A stretch of 64,000 nucleotides of DNA from Methanoplanus sp. FWC-SCC4 (GCF_032878975.1 NZ_CP043875.1:1852370-1916369), one strand, 5' to 3'. Counted from the first letter of the stretch, positions 30,980 through 40,530 are shown. The notes: generated by a model not told the origin, from the sequence alone. Program-made: numbers and translations.

Positions 30980-31291
30980 ATGGATATTCTTTTAATGGAG
31001 CATTTAATAGTCCCTCTTGAAGAAAAAGAGGCAGAAGGATTTGTAATTCCTCTCGGAGACGTAAATCTCGTTTTTGTAAAAACCGATTCCGGCATTGTCG
31101 GATGCGGTGCAATTGATGTCATGGCACTTGAAAAATTCGGTTACCCTGCCGCAAAGGTAAAACCAAAAGGAAATTCGGTGGCAGACATAAATGATCTGAT
31201 GGAAGGAGAGATTGCCGCAGTAAATCCTTCCGGCGAAAAGCTTGGAATTAAGATAGGAATGACAGGAAAAGAAGCAGTCCGGCTTCTTTAA
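30980..31291 (+). CDS. YunC/DUF1805 family protein
   Basis: 103 residues. The DUF1805 features are present: a hydrophobic beta-strand start, VNLVFVKTDSGIVGCGAIDVMALEKFG and a C-terminal KIGMTGKEAV. The family is small and of unknown function, widespread in Bacillus and methanogens. A single cysteine sits in GCGAID. The gene stands alone, 77 bases after the NAD kinase-like gene and 200 bases before the second COG1361 module. Confidence 0.85.
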   Translation: MDILLMEHLIVPLEEKEAEGFVIPLGDVNLVFVKTDSGIVGCGAIDVMALEKFGYPAAKVKPKGNSVADINDLMEGEIAAVNPSGEKLGIKIGMTGKEAVRLL

Positions 31292-31490
31292 AATATTTTA
31301 TAACCCTGATTTTTTCAAAAACTCTCTAAACTCTATAAAAACCCTCCCTGTTTTTATTACCAGCCGATACTCACGGCCATCTGATATTTTCATCTCCCAA
31401 AACAGCTGACACTTTGTCCCCCCGACTGCCAAAAGAAAGATATGCTATGCAGAATACAAAACTGGCAGAGATAAATTAAGGGGAGACAAT

Positions 31491-32699
31491 ATGAGGACAT
31501 TATATATTACAACCATCATAGGACTCTTTTTTGCCGCAGTCCTTGCAAACCCTGTATATGCAGGGGAGGCAACAGTGATAGTCACCGACACTTCCATAAC
31601 GCCGGATGTTTTAATGCCCGGTGACAAGGCGCTTATCTATGTCACTCTCAAAAACACTGCCACAAGTGCCACACTTACAAAGACAGAGCCGCAGACATCG
31701 CTTGTAACTGACATCAACCCGACAATCCAGAGCGTTTTTCTGGATGGCAGAAAGGAGATAAAAGTCCTTGAGGGAAACTCACAGTTTTCAGGCGACATAG
31801 GACCTGGCCAGACAATAAAGCTCACATTTCTAATAGAGGCAGGAGAAAAGGAGGGAATATTCTTCCCGACCTTAAGAGTCGGCGTAAAGGGGGCGGAGAG
31901 TGTAAGTTACCCAATCCCTGTTAACGTCAACACACAGATAGCCACCGCAAAAAAACCTGCGATAATTTTTGACCAGACCCCCGGCAAAGTTGTAAATCCG
32001 GGTGATGAAATTAATATCGTTCTCAATGTTTCAAACCAGGGCAAAAGCACAGCAGAGGATATCACAATAAAACTCTCTCCTGAAGAATCCTCAGTTGCGG
32101 CAAAAAATCAGGGAACCTATTACATAAACTCACTATATCCGGGCGAGTCACGGACACTTTTTGTAGACCTCATCTCTGACAGGGAAGCAGAGCCAAAAAT
32201 TCACACAATACCTCTTAAAGTTACCTACATAACATCGGGGGGAGAGGAAAAAACGGAGCTTTCGGGGATAAACATTGACATTAAGGGAAAGGCCGAACCC
32301 GGGATAGCATCTGTAAAAACTGATCCTTCAAGAATCAGCAAAGGCGATGACTTCGATCTCACAATAAGGATTGAGAACACAGGAACAGGCGAGGCAAAAT
32401 CAACAGCGGCAATGATTGATCTCCCTCTTTTAGGAACAAGAGAGGCATTTGTCGGAAAGATCAAAGCCGGAAACGATGCACCCGCCGTATTCATCCTGAA
32501 TGCCAACAAAGCCGGCGATTTTGAATACAAACTTAAAGTAACCTACACAGACGACACAGGAGAATATGAAAAGGACTACACTCTCCACTTAAACGTCTCT
32601 GAAAATGACAATACGGCAGGAATACTCATAGTTCTGATAGTCATCTGTGCAGGCGGATATCTTGGATACAGGTACCTGCGGCAGAAAAAGGAAGAATGA
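31491..32699 (+). CDS. COG1361-like secreted protein of an ABC module (copy 2)
   Basis: 402 residues: signal peptide (about 1-25), beta-rich repeats of the COG1361 type (TDTSITPDVLMPGDKALIYV; later KTDPSRISKGDDFDLTIRIENTG) and a C-terminal helix (AGILIVLIVICAGGYLGYR) with a basic tail. It is anchored on the outer face of the membrane. ggggaga precedes the ATG. It is followed by a permease and an ATPase, in the reverse order to the module at 21625-24692. Its end overlaps the permease start (ATGA). Confidence 0.85.
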   Translation: MRTLYITTIIGLFFAAVLANPVYAGEATVIVTDTSITPDVLMPGDKALIYVTLKNTATSATLTKTEPQTSLVTDINPTIQSVFLDGRKEIKVLEGNSQFSGDIGPGQTIKLTFLIEAGEKEGIFFPTLRVGVKGAESVSYPIPVNVNTQIATAKKPAIIFDQTPGKVVNPGDEINIVLNVSNQGKSTAEDITIKLSPEESSVAAKNQGTYYINSLYPGESRTLFVDLISDREAEPKIHTIPLKVTYITSGGEEKTELSGINIDIKGKAEPGIASVKTDPSRISKGDDFDLTIRIENTGTGEAKSTAAMIDLPLLGTREAFVGKIKAGNDAPAVFILNANKAGDFEYKLKVTYTDDTGEYEKDYTLHLNVSENDNTAGILIVLIVICAGGYLGYRYLRQKKEE

Positions 32700-33913
32700 T
32701 ATCCGGTATGCTAAATGACCTGAAAGTCTCGGCGTTTCTTGCGACACGATCGCTAAAGAGGGGAAGCAGGGGAAGTTTTGTACTAAACATCCTCATTATC
32801 GCGATGGTATTTACGAATATGATCCTCCTCCCCTCAATAATCACCGGCTCGGTCATGCTTTTTAACGAACAGACGATCAACTACCAGACATCCGACATAA
32901 TCATTTCACCAAAAAGTGAGGAAAGATATATAGAGGACGCATCGGCCCTTCTGGATAAAATAAACCGTATACCCGGGGTTTTAAGAGCATCAGCACGCTA
33001 CCAGTTAGGTTCCACCATAAACTTTGAATCAAAATCGGTGAGTATTCCAATAACCGCCTTTCAGCCTTCCGATGAAACAGAGGTCACATTAATACATACA
33101 AAAATGAGGGACGGAAATTTCCTGAGCAGTGCCGATACCGGTGAAATCATTTTAGGCAGTTATGCAATCGGAAACGAGGATGAAAGCAAGGATTTCCTGA
33201 AGTCTCTTGGTGCACCCGATGTAGGGGACTCGGTCACAGTATCCTTTGAAAACGGCGAAAGACGTGAATACAGGATTAAAGGGATATTTGAAACCAAATC
33301 ATACCAGACTGATTATACGGGCTTTATCACATGGGATGAGATGGAGAATGTTTTAGGCACTGAAATAGAAAGTGCAACCTCAATACTGGTAAAGACGGAA
33401 AATCCCGAAGATGTCGACAAGGTGAAATTAAATCTTATATCCTACGGAGTCTCTGAAGAAGTAAAGACATGGGAAGAGGCCCTCTCCAAAATCGTAGAGG
33501 AATCTGTTGAAACCTTCAATATAATAAATGACATCACAATGCTTGTGAGCCTGATAATAGCTGTTGTCGTGCTGTTCATCGTCATAATGATTAAGGCAAT
33601 CAACAACCGGCGGCAGATTGGAATATTAAAGGCGATCGGGATTAACAAACAGATTATAATCAACTCATATGTCTTTCAGGTGCTGATTATCTGCATACTC
33701 GGGATAATTCTCGGGTTGATCTTAGTAAGGCTGCTGACCTTTTATTTTACCTTATATCCAATGAAATTCCCGGACGGCGATGTTGTGCCGCACGTTGAAA
33801 CATCCCTTTTGATTGAGAATGCAATCAGTCTTCTGATTGCGTCCGCCATTGCCGGTTACGTCCCTGCCTGGAGGATAACAAAAGAGAATATACTCGACGC
33901 CATGAGAAGGTGA
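32696..33913 (+). CDS. ABC transporter permease (FtsX/MacB type), module 2
   Basis: 405 residues: an N-terminal helix at about 25-50, an extracellular domain (about 55-260), then three C-terminal helices with the FtsX signature KAINNRRQIGILKAIGINKQ. Start overlaps the COG1361 gene, and the stop overlaps the ATPase start (GTGA). Only distantly similar to the permease at 23520; the two extracellular domains look quite different, so the modules probably act on different cargo. Confidence 0.92.
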   Translation: MISGMLNDLKVSAFLATRSLKRGSRGSFVLNILIIAMVFTNMILLPSIITGSVMLFNEQTINYQTSDIIISPKSEERYIEDASALLDKINRIPGVLRASARYQLGSTINFESKSVSIPITAFQPSDETEVTLIHTKMRDGNFLSSADTGEIILGSYAIGNEDESKDFLKSLGAPDVGDSVTVSFENGERREYRIKGIFETKSYQTDYTGFITWDEMENVLGTEIESATSILVKTENPEDVDKVKLNLISYGVSEEVKTWEEALSKIVEESVETFNIINDITMLVSLIIAVVVLFIVIMIKAINNRRQIGILKAIGINKQIIINSYVFQVLIICILGIILGLILVRLLTFYFTLYPMKFPDGDVVPHVETSLLIENAISLLIASAIAGYVPAWRITKENILDAMRR

Positions 33914-34602
33914 TTTTTATAATTACGCTAAAAGACGTGTTTAAAATATACGGCATTGGGGCTGCAACCGTGCATGCATTAAACGGGGTTAGCCTTGAGA
34001 TAGAAAAAGGCGAGTTCGTCGGCATAACAGGTTCAAGCGGGAGCGGAAAGTCAACCCTTCTTCATATGGTCGGGCTTTTGGACGAACCTACAAAAGGGGA
34101 TGTGTTCATCGGCACCACAGATGTATTAGAGCTCTCTGACGAAGAAAAATCCAGATTCCGGCTTAAAAGGTTTGGATATGTCTTTCAGGACTATGCACTT
34201 GTCCCCGAGCTTTCCGCTGCTGAAAATGTTCTTCTTCTTGCAATGGCAAGGGGGCTTGATGATGAGGAGGCTAAAATAAAAAGCGTTGAGATACTTGAAA
34301 AGGTTGGTCTTTCAGGCAGGATAGAACACCTCCCCGGTGAGATGTCGGGAGGGGAACAGCAGAGGGTTGCTATTGCAAGGGCACTTGTAAACAACCCGGA
34401 GATACTCTTTGCAGACGAACCCTGTGCAAACCTTGACAGCGTGAACTCAAAAAACGTGCTTGATCTTTTCAGGGAGATAAACAGGGAGTTAAAGCAGACC
34501 ATTGTCATGGTATCCCATGAGGACTGGCATATCCCTTACTTTGACAGAATTATTCGCCTCCATGACGGAAAAATAATCGAGGATTACAAGCCAAAGAAAT
34601 AG
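33910..34602 (+). CDS. ABC transporter ATP-binding protein, module 2
   Basis: 230 residues from a GTG overlapping the permease stop. Walker A GSSGSGKST, signature MSGGEQQRVAIARAL, Walker B ILFADEPCANLDS (usually PTGNLD in this family, here PCANLD) and a His switch in MVSHEDWHIPY. Belongs to the same MacB/LolD ATPase group as the gene at 22846. It completes an operon-like triad with the two genes before it. Confidence 0.94.
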   Translation: MIFIITLKDVFKIYGIGAATVHALNGVSLEIEKGEFVGITGSSGSGKSTLLHMVGLLDEPTKGDVFIGTTDVLELSDEEKSRFRLKRFGYVFQDYALVPELSAAENVLLLAMARGLDDEEAKIKSVEILEKVGLSGRIEHLPGEMSGGEQQRVAIARALVNNPEILFADEPCANLDSVNSKNVLDLFREINRELKQTIVMVSHEDWHIPYFDRIIRLHDGKIIEDYKPKK

Positions 34603-34669
34603 ACCAAAATATAAAATAAAATTTAATTTAAAAAACAGGATTATGGATATTTTAGGGGATTTTTGTAAT

Positions 34670-35893
34670 TCAGACAGGGTTGCCCGAACAGTTGTCCTCT
34701 CCGTTTCTCTTTAGATAATTTATTGCATCCTCAATGTCGGATTTTTCAATCAGTGACACTCCGTAATGTTTTGCAATCATCTTCCTGACCTTTTCGGATT
34801 CAATCCAGCCGTTGTCAAGACGGTTTATGAGTTTGTCAATCTCCTTTACATGAGGGATTATTTTCTGTGTTATTTCAGGGGATTCAAGGTCAACAATGCC
34901 AAGGATTACCTGAAGCGGATTTCTTATATGATCGTTTAGGACTGCAAACTGCTCCATGTTTTTGTCAATCTGCATAAACGCCTCTTTTTTCATTTCATCC
35001 AAAAGGTAGTACTTTGTAATGTCTCGTAAATACAAAACAGACTGTTTTAGTTTTCCCTTCTCGACAATTGGAACATTACGGACACTGAAAATTGTAACAT
35101 TCGCACCATACCGAAACTTCATGTTTGTCTCAAAAAAGCGTGAGAACATCCCCTCATTAAAAGTATAATTTCTGTTTTCAGGATGAAAATGCTGAAAAAT
35201 CTCTTTTATCGGCATTCCGGAGAAGTAATTTTCAATCCCAGTTTTCCGGCAGAGTTTTTCAAATGCGTGATTATATATTACCACATTTAATAAAGGGTCG
35301 ATTACGACCACCACTTCATTTAAGGAATTGATGGTTGTTCTGTACTGAAGTTCCGAATCACGAATCGTCTTTTCCATCATCTCCCTTTCACTGATGTCAC
35401 GACATACGGCAGTGATGAAATTTTCATCTCCCAAAAGGGCCATGCTGAAGTTGAACTCCATGTGAATGCCCCGGTCCCTGCTTGTCCATATCGTCGAACT
35501 AAAGATTCTGTGGGTTCCGGAGCGGAGCTTTTCCATGTCAACCCTGTTTTCAAAAAAGTTTTCATCTGTCAGATCGTCAATACTTTTTGTCAAAAGTTCA
35601 TCTTTTTCATAGCCCAGAATTTCACACGCACGCAGATTGGCATCAATGATATTTCCGGTGGAGGAATTGAGGATAAAAACGATATCGCTGGTGCTGTCAA
35701 GGGCAACCCTGAATCTTTCAAGTTCCCCCTTTTTATACTGAAGTTCTGGATAGTAATTCTTGCGGGTGGAGGCCTCACCAAAACCGATGATGCGGTTTCT
35801 TATTTCTTTGAGCCTTTCCTCGTAGTCGTCGGCATTTTGCAGCATATTTCCCAGTGGTTGATCTCTAAAAGGCGTCTTTTGTATTCTATCCAT
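34670..35893 (-). CDS. PAS-domain sensor with a histidine-kinase-like helix but no ATPase domain
   Basis: 407 residues, no membrane segment. Two PAS domains at about residues 63-175 and 185-310 (GNIIDANLRACEILGYEKDEL; LLNVVIYNHAFEKLCRKTGIENYFSGMPI). A dimerisation-like helix follows with DHIRNPLQVILGIVDL, resembling the phospho-acceptor helix of methanogen histidine kinases, but the protein ends about 85 residues later with no HATPase domain. It may be a partner or decoy for complete kinases, or a remnant. The N-terminus is charged and Glu-rich. Confidence 0.85.
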   Translation of the reverse strand: MDRIQKTPFRDQPLGNMLQNADDYEERLKEIRNRIIGFGEASTRKNYYPELQYKKGELERFRVALDSTSDIVFILNSSTGNIIDANLRACEILGYEKDELLTKSIDDLTDENFFENRVDMEKLRSGTHRIFSSTIWTSRDRGIHMEFNFSMALLGDENFITAVCRDISEREMMEKTIRDSELQYRTTINSLNEVVVVIDPLLNVVIYNHAFEKLCRKTGIENYFSGMPIKEIFQHFHPENRNYTFNEGMFSRFFETNMKFRYGANVTIFSVRNVPIVEKGKLKQSVLYLRDITKYYLLDEMKKEAFMQIDKNMEQFAVLNDHIRNPLQVILGIVDLESPEITQKIIPHVKEIDKLINRLDNGWIESEKVRKMIAKHYGVSLIEKSDIEDAINYLKRNGEDNCSGNPV

Positions 35894-36022
35894 CTCTCTT
35901 TTTTCAGCAATAATACTTTAGCAGAGAGGTATACCAAAAAATGCGGGGACCTTTGGAATTCTATTAGGATAACTCCCGGAAAAAATCAGGCACTGCCTGA
36001 CAAAACAATACAAATATCAGAT

Positions 36023-37189
36023 TTAAAGTAAATTTTGAAAGATAATCCTGAGAACTTCTGCTGAGGGTATTACAGGGTTTGTGGCTATACAGGGATCATC
36101 ATATGTTCTTTTTACAAGTTCTTCTATGTCGTCTTCTGATGCACCGTAAGATGAAAGCGAGAGATCCTCCTGGCCATTTCCTCTCATCATGGAGATTTTT
36201 CCAAATATTTCATCCAGAAGATCATCAGCACCCTTATTTTTTACATCTATACCCAGCGCTTCCGCAATTTTCCGGTAACCTTCCGGCACATAATTGTAGT
36301 TGTAACTGATTACAGGATCCATCACAATTGAACTGCTCAGACCGTGCGGGAGATCAAATATCCCGCCTATCGCATGGGACATTGAATGTATAAGACCAAG
36401 ACCTGCATTTGAAAAGGCAATGCCGGCATAAAGACTTGCAAGCATTGTGTCAAACCTGAAATCAAGATCAGATCTCTTCTCTTCAGGATAGGGAAAGGAT
36501 TGCCCGAGAAGACGGATCGCCTCAAGAGAAAGCAGGCTGCTCAGGTGGGATGAACCATTTGAAACATAAGCCTCAATTGCATGTGTAAGCGCATCAATGC
36601 CCGAGTTGATTGTGACGGAATCAGGGAGTGTTGCAAGAGTCACGGGATCTATTAAGGTTACATCAGGAACAATGGACTTTGAGACAATGATGCTTTTTTT
36701 TCTTTTCTCAGCACTTCTTATGACCGCATACTGCGAGACATCAGCAGAGCTTCCGGCTGTTGTCGGCACGCATATCATCGGGGGACAGGGATTAGTCACA
36801 AGATCAACACCGACATAGTCGCTGATGTGCCCTTTGTTTGCCACGACAATACCTATGCCCTTGGCACAATCGAGAACACTTCCGCCTCCAACAGCTACAA
36901 TTCCTGTGCATTCCCCGGATTCATAGACATCTGCACCTGTCATAACATCAGATTCACGGGTATTTTCGGATATATCTGAAAAAATTGTGTATTCTATTGA
37001 ATTTTCATCCAGACCTGCGGTTATCTCCTTCATCCATGGCTGTTTTAGAACTTTTTTGTCGGTTGCAAGAATTATATTTTTTGACCTGAAATTGCCTGCA
37101 TATCTGCCTGCAAAAACACGGGAATTATCCCCTGTAATAAATTCTGGCGCTACAAATTTTCTTAGTTCTCTCAAAACAGCCGGCGACAT
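36023..37189 (-). CDS. Iron-containing (type III) alcohol dehydrogenase
   Basis: 388 residues. NAD(P)-binding region with GGGSVLDCAKGIGI, and iron ligands in IDALTHAIEAY, HSMSHAIGG and LPHGLS, all conserved. The fold is that of type III alcohol dehydrogenases including 1,3-propanediol and lactaldehyde enzymes. In a methanogen it might oxidise alcohols for growth or detoxify aldehydes. It is a single gene, with PAS protein downstream and a divergent FMN reductase upstream. Confidence 0.93.
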   Translation of the reverse strand: MSPAVLRELRKFVAPEFITGDNSRVFAGRYAGNFRSKNIILATDKKVLKQPWMKEITAGLDENSIEYTIFSDISENTRESDVMTGADVYESGECTGIVAVGGGSVLDCAKGIGIVVANKGHISDYVGVDLVTNPCPPMICVPTTAGSSADVSQYAVIRSAEKRKKSIIVSKSIVPDVTLIDPVTLATLPDSVTINSGIDALTHAIEAYVSNGSSHLSSLLSLEAIRLLGQSFPYPEEKRSDLDFRFDTMLASLYAGIAFSNAGLGLIHSMSHAIGGIFDLPHGLSSSIVMDPVISYNYNYVPEGYRKIAEALGIDVKNKGADDLLDEIFGKISMMRGNGQEDLSLSSYGASEDDIEELVKRTYDDPCIATNPVIPSAEVLRIIFQNLL

Positions 37190-37489
37190 AACGGTTTTAC
37201 CTGACGGATTTCCTCTATTGGAAATTTGTTTCTTTCGCAGTCTTTTACCTGAATCCTATTTATCGTTATTCATAGAGATTCAGACAGTATTTATTGCGGC
37301 TCAGTATGGTTTTCTCAAAAAATGATTTATCTGATTAAATCTCCTGCAATTAAGGCAGGTAATTTTTCCAAGGAAAAACAAAGCAGTCGATACGGATCTA
37401 AATTATTATCCGGAATTTTAACACCAATTATAAAATACTGCCACATGTATAATATGCAATTATATACATACATAATCAAAATCAAAGCT
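37190..37489. other. Divergent intergenic region upstream of FMN reductase gene
   Basis: 300 bases between the alcohol dehydrogenase (minus strand) and the FMN reductase (plus strand). The reading frame of the reductase remains open upstream but no start with a ribosome-binding site is seen there. A TATA-like sequence (caattatatacatac, about 37458-37472) lies about 20-30 bases before the start at 37490, leaving almost no leader. I see nothing else. Confidence 0.4.
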
Positions 37490-38074
37490 ATGAAAATACT
37501 CGGTATTTCAGGAAGTCCAAGAAAAAGAGGGAATACAGATATAATACTAAATCAGATTCTTCTCGGAGCAAATGATTCAGGTTTTGAAACAGAAGCCATA
37601 TTCCTCAGGGATTATACCATTAACTCCTGTATAGGATGTGAAAAATGCAGAAAGGATCTCACATGTTCTCACTTCAAAGACGGAATGAACCTTATTTATC
37701 CAAAAATTGAAGAAGCTGAACTATTAATTCTTGGATCGCCTGTCTACAATTACAATATAACAAGCCGGATGAAATCCTTCATCGACCGCCTGTATCCATA
37801 TTATGAATTTTCTGATGACCGCCCGAGGAAATACAGTTCACGTCTTACAAACAAAAAACGTCAGGCCCTTGTTTTTTCGGTATGTGAACAGACTGATCCA
37901 AAGGAAGACGGATTTGCAACTGAAGCTCTGGCAAGGCCTCTTGAGGCACTCGGTTACGAGATAGCTGATAAATTAACTTTATTCGGTTTCTTTGAGAGAG
38001 GAGCTGTCCTTAAGGATATGGAAACCATGGAAAAAGCCCGCCTTTCAGGAGCAAAATTCGCTGAAAATTACTAA
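37490..38074 (+). CDS. NADPH-dependent FMN reductase / Fe-S flavoprotein-like protein
   Basis: 194 residues from the ATG at 37490. FMN phosphate loop GISGSPRKRGNTD at the N-terminus; CIGCEKCRKDLTC gives a four-cysteine cluster motif; FMN-ring region LGSPVYNYNITSRMKSFIDR. A relative of 10029, 44336 and 58870. It probably transfers electrons between ferredoxin or NADPH and an unknown acceptor. Divergent from the alcohol dehydrogenase gene. Confidence 0.87.
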   Translation: MKILGISGSPRKRGNTDIILNQILLGANDSGFETEAIFLRDYTINSCIGCEKCRKDLTCSHFKDGMNLIYPKIEEAELLILGSPVYNYNITSRMKSFIDRLYPYYEFSDDRPRKYSSRLTNKKRQALVFSVCEQTDPKEDGFATEALARPLEALGYEIADKLTLFGFFERGAVLKDMETMEKARLSGAKFAENY

Positions 38075-38110
38075 ATTCTTTTTCAACCCGCTGATCTTTA
38101 TGCATTATTT

Positions 38111-38196
38111 TTTAGGTCAGGGAAATTATTCCTAAACTATTTTGGTAATTCTTAATTTTCATAACAATTTTAGGACGCGGTTAATCCCTCCCTAAT
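38111..38196 (+). promoter_or_regulatory. Candidate operator repeats upstream of the feo operon
   Basis: Two nested inverted repeats precede feoA: TTTAGG (38111-38116) with CCTAAA (38131-38136) around a GGAA-ATTA-TTCC core (38121-38132), and TTTAGG (38169-38174) with CCTAAT (38191-38196). TTAGG/CCTAA half-sites are typical of DtxR-type metal regulators. The GGAA-N4-TTCC core also occurs upstream of the DtxR-family gene at 42421-42885. Binding is not shown. Confidence 0.5.
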
Positions 38197-38224
38197 ATCA
38201 GAAATCAAAGGGAGGAATAATAAA

Positions 38225-38452
38225 ATGATGCTGACCTCCCTGAAAAAGAACGAACAGGGATATATAGAGAAAATAGACGGGGGGGAAGAGCTAAAACAGC
38301 GGCTTTCCCTCAGAGGCATTATCAAAGGTGCACGTCTGAAGGTGATAAACTCACGCTGCGGCCCTGTGATTGTTGACATCAACGGCTCTGTTCTTGCTCT
38401 GGGTCGTGGTATGGCAGGGAAAATAATTGTTGAAAGGTGTTCTGATGATTAA
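38225..38452 (+). CDS. feoA: FeoA-domain protein, first copy
   Basis: 75 residues, SH3-like FeoA domain that helps FeoB in ferrous iron uptake. Typical words: GEELKQRLSLRGIIKGARLKV and GPVIVDINGSVLALGRGMAGKI. ggaggaataata precedes two adjacent ATGs (38225, 38228). Its stop overlaps the second feoA start, so the two are coupled. The pair of FeoA domains as separate proteins, followed by split FeoB parts, makes a four-gene feo unit. Confidence 0.92.
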   Translation: MMLTSLKKNEQGYIEKIDGGEELKQRLSLRGIIKGARLKVINSRCGPVIVDINGSVLALGRGMAGKIIVERCSDD

Positions 38453-38666
38453 AAAACTCTCAGAGATGGAATACGGGACAAACGGTTCAGTAACAGAGAT
38501 CAAAAGGCCTTCACGTGAGATTAACGCAATCGGCATACGGGTCGGAAAGAAGGTCAGGATGATCACAAAACAGCCGGTAAAAGGCCCGGTTGTTGTCGTT
38601 GTCGGGGAGATGGAAGTCGCACTCGGGTTTCATACAGCCTCGGACGTAATGGTGGAAGTAAATTAA
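38445..38666 (+). CDS. feoA: FeoA-domain protein, second copy
   Basis: 73 residues from the ATG at 38445, which overlaps the previous gene by eight bases. A second FeoA domain (MIKKLSEMEYGTNGSVTEIKR ... VGKKVRMITKQPVKGPVVVVVGEMEVALG). In several archaea FeoA copies occur in tandem. It presumably also helps FeoB; whether the two FeoA proteins form a heterodimer is unknown. Confidence 0.9.
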   Translation: MIKKLSEMEYGTNGSVTEIKRPSREINAIGIRVGKKVRMITKQPVKGPVVVVVGEMEVALGFHTASDVMVEVN

Positions 38667-38708
38667 AAACAGGCCACATATACCATAATTTCAAAAAAAG
38701 AGGAATAA

Positions 38709-39314
38709 ATGAGTGATAATACAGGCACTATCCTGCTCATAGGCAATCCGAATGTCGGAAAAAGCGTTCTTTTTAACAGACTTACAGGAGCAGATGCAGT
38801 CGTATCAAACTATCCGGGAACGACTGTTGACTACACAATGGGAAAAGTGACGATCGATAAAAAAACGATGACAGTAATTGACGTTCCGGGTGCATACTCG
38901 CTGAAGGCAAGGGACAGGGCAGAAGAGGTTGCTGTAAAGATGCTCAGGGAACATCCCCGTGCTGTCGTTATAATCGTCCTTGATGCGACAAGAATTGAAC
39001 GTGGTCTTTACATTGCACTTGAAACACTGGAAATGGGATATCCGGCGGTCGTTGTCCTGAATATGACAGACATTGCAAAGGAAAAACAGATCCTGGCTGA
39101 TGCCGGAAAACTCCAGAAAATTCTCGGAGTGCCGGTCGTTGCCACAAGTGCAATCAGCGGAGAGGGTGTCAAAAATCTGGGGGATGTGATCCGAAAAGCA
39201 CAGATTGCAAATCCGGAGGAGATTAAAGCACGTGCAGAAGGAAAGGAAATAAAACCCGTGAAAAAACCGGGGTGTGCCGGATGCGGCGGCTGTGGCGGAT
39301 GCGGAGGCATTTAG
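38709..39314 (+). CDS. feoB: FeoB GTPase domain protein (split FeoB, N-terminal half)
   Basis: 201 residues: the cytosolic G domain of FeoB as its own protein. G1 GNPNVGKS (residues 12-19), G3 DVPGAY and G4 NMTD are present. The usual helical spacer is short, and it ends in a glycine/cysteine-rich tail, CAGCGGCGGCGGI, which could bind Fe or a cluster. The membrane part follows directly after its stop (39315). The split is a real feature: stop codon then immediate ATG, not a frameshift. Confidence 0.92.
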   Translation: MSDNTGTILLIGNPNVGKSVLFNRLTGADAVVSNYPGTTVDYTMGKVTIDKKTMTVIDVPGAYSLKARDRAEEVAVKMLREHPRAVVIIVLDATRIERGLYIALETLEMGYPAVVVLNMTDIAKEKQILADAGKLQKILGVPVVATSAISGEGVKNLGDVIRKAQIANPEEIKARAEGKEIKPVKKPGCAGCGGCGGCGGI

Positions 39315-40529
39315 ATGACAATGAGTGAGAGTGAACGCTGGCTGCTTGTCGATTCAATTGCCGGACAGGTCATAAGTGTTGGTGAATACAGGCAGAAAAT
39401 AGGCGATGTTTTAGGAGAGCTGACAATAAAACCGCTTACAGGAATTCCTGTTGCATTCGCTGTTCTGTATGCATTCTGGAGCGTTTTTGGATCATTTGCA
39501 GGCTCGCTGTTCACGGACGGCTTTTTTGTGAAATTTTTTGACAACTACTTCCTGCCGTGGATACAGTCGGCATGGCCTGATCCTGCAAGCATTCACTATT
39601 TCCTGTTTGTGGGCGATCCGCTTGCGACCAATTCCTTTGAGGCCTTTGGTGTGCTGACATCGGGTTTGTTTGTCGCAATCGGGGTTGTTCTGCCGGCCGT
39701 GTTCATCTTCTACCTCATGATGTCGCTGCTTGAGGATTCGGGATACCTGCCACGACTTGCAGTTTTGGTTGATACCGTTCTGCACAAAATCGGCCTTCAC
39801 GGATATGCAATTGTTCCGACCATTCTCGGTCTCGGATGCAATGTGCCTGCCGTTACCGCAACACGCATTCTCGAGACAAAAAAGCAGCGTTTTATGATGA
39901 TGACGCTTATTGCGATATTCATACCCTGCGGTGCCCAGCTTGGAATTATGATGGAGGTTCTTCCTGAGAGCGTCGGATACGTGATGCTCTTTTTAATCAC
40001 CGGGTACTTTGTATTCGGATACATACTGAGCAAAATCGTTCCGGGTGAAAATCCCGAGATTTTAATTGACGTTCCGCCATACCACATGCCGCAGTGGTCA
40101 AATCTCAGTAAAAAACTCATTGTAAGGACAAAGGGATTTTTATTCAACGCTGTTCCGTTTGTTCTCTTTGGAATCCTTCTCGTAAACCTGCTGTACCTCG
40201 GAGGCGTCATCCAGTGGCTCTCTGAACTCCTGGCACCTGTGTTTGTCACGTGGTTTGGAGTTCCAAAAGAGACGGCCGGAGCACTTGTTGCAGCGTTTCT
40301 AAGGAAGGATCTTGCGGTTGCACAGCTCTCAAACATTGCGATGACACAGTATCAGATGATATCTTCGGTTGTCTTAATCTCCATCTACTTCCCGTGTGTT
40401 GCAACATTTGTTGTGATGCTTAAGGAAGGATGGAAAGAGCTTTTGGCAGCGGTCGGGGTGCTTTTCGCGGTAGCATTTGTCTACGGCGGAATCATCCATG
40501 CAATAGGAATACTTCTGGGGCTGGCATAA
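39315..40529 (+). CDS. feoB: FeoB membrane permease part (split FeoB, C-terminal half)
   Basis: 404 residues with about ten membrane segments and the paired Gate/nucleoside-recognition domains of FeoB. The segments GLGCNVPAVTATRILETKKQR, and later the KDLAVAQLSNI-PCVATFVVM sequence, match the two Gate repeats. It starts right at the stop of the G-domain gene, so it is co-translated. Ferrous iron would be imported by the complex of the two halves. No further FeoC-like gene is visible, but a small membrane protein follows. Confidence 0.92.
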   Translation: MTMSESERWLLVDSIAGQVISVGEYRQKIGDVLGELTIKPLTGIPVAFAVLYAFWSVFGSFAGSLFTDGFFVKFFDNYFLPWIQSAWPDPASIHYFLFVGDPLATNSFEAFGVLTSGLFVAIGVVLPAVFIFYLMMSLLEDSGYLPRLAVLVDTVLHKIGLHGYAIVPTILGLGCNVPAVTATRILETKKQRFMMMTLIAIFIPCGAQLGIMMEVLPESVGYVMLFLITGYFVFGYILSKIVPGENPEILIDVPPYHMPQWSNLSKKLIVRTKGFLFNAVPFVLFGILLVNLLYLGGVIQWLSELLAPVFVTWFGVPKETAGALVAAFLRKDLAVAQLSNIAMTQYQMISSVVLISIYFPCVATFVVMLKEGWKELLAAVGVLFAVAFVYGGIIHAIGILLGLA

Positions 40530-40530
40530 A

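Noticed and set aside
38709-40529. FeoB split as a frameshift error
   Set aside because: The first frame ends in a stop immediately followed by an ATG and both parts are complete domains, which fits a natural split.
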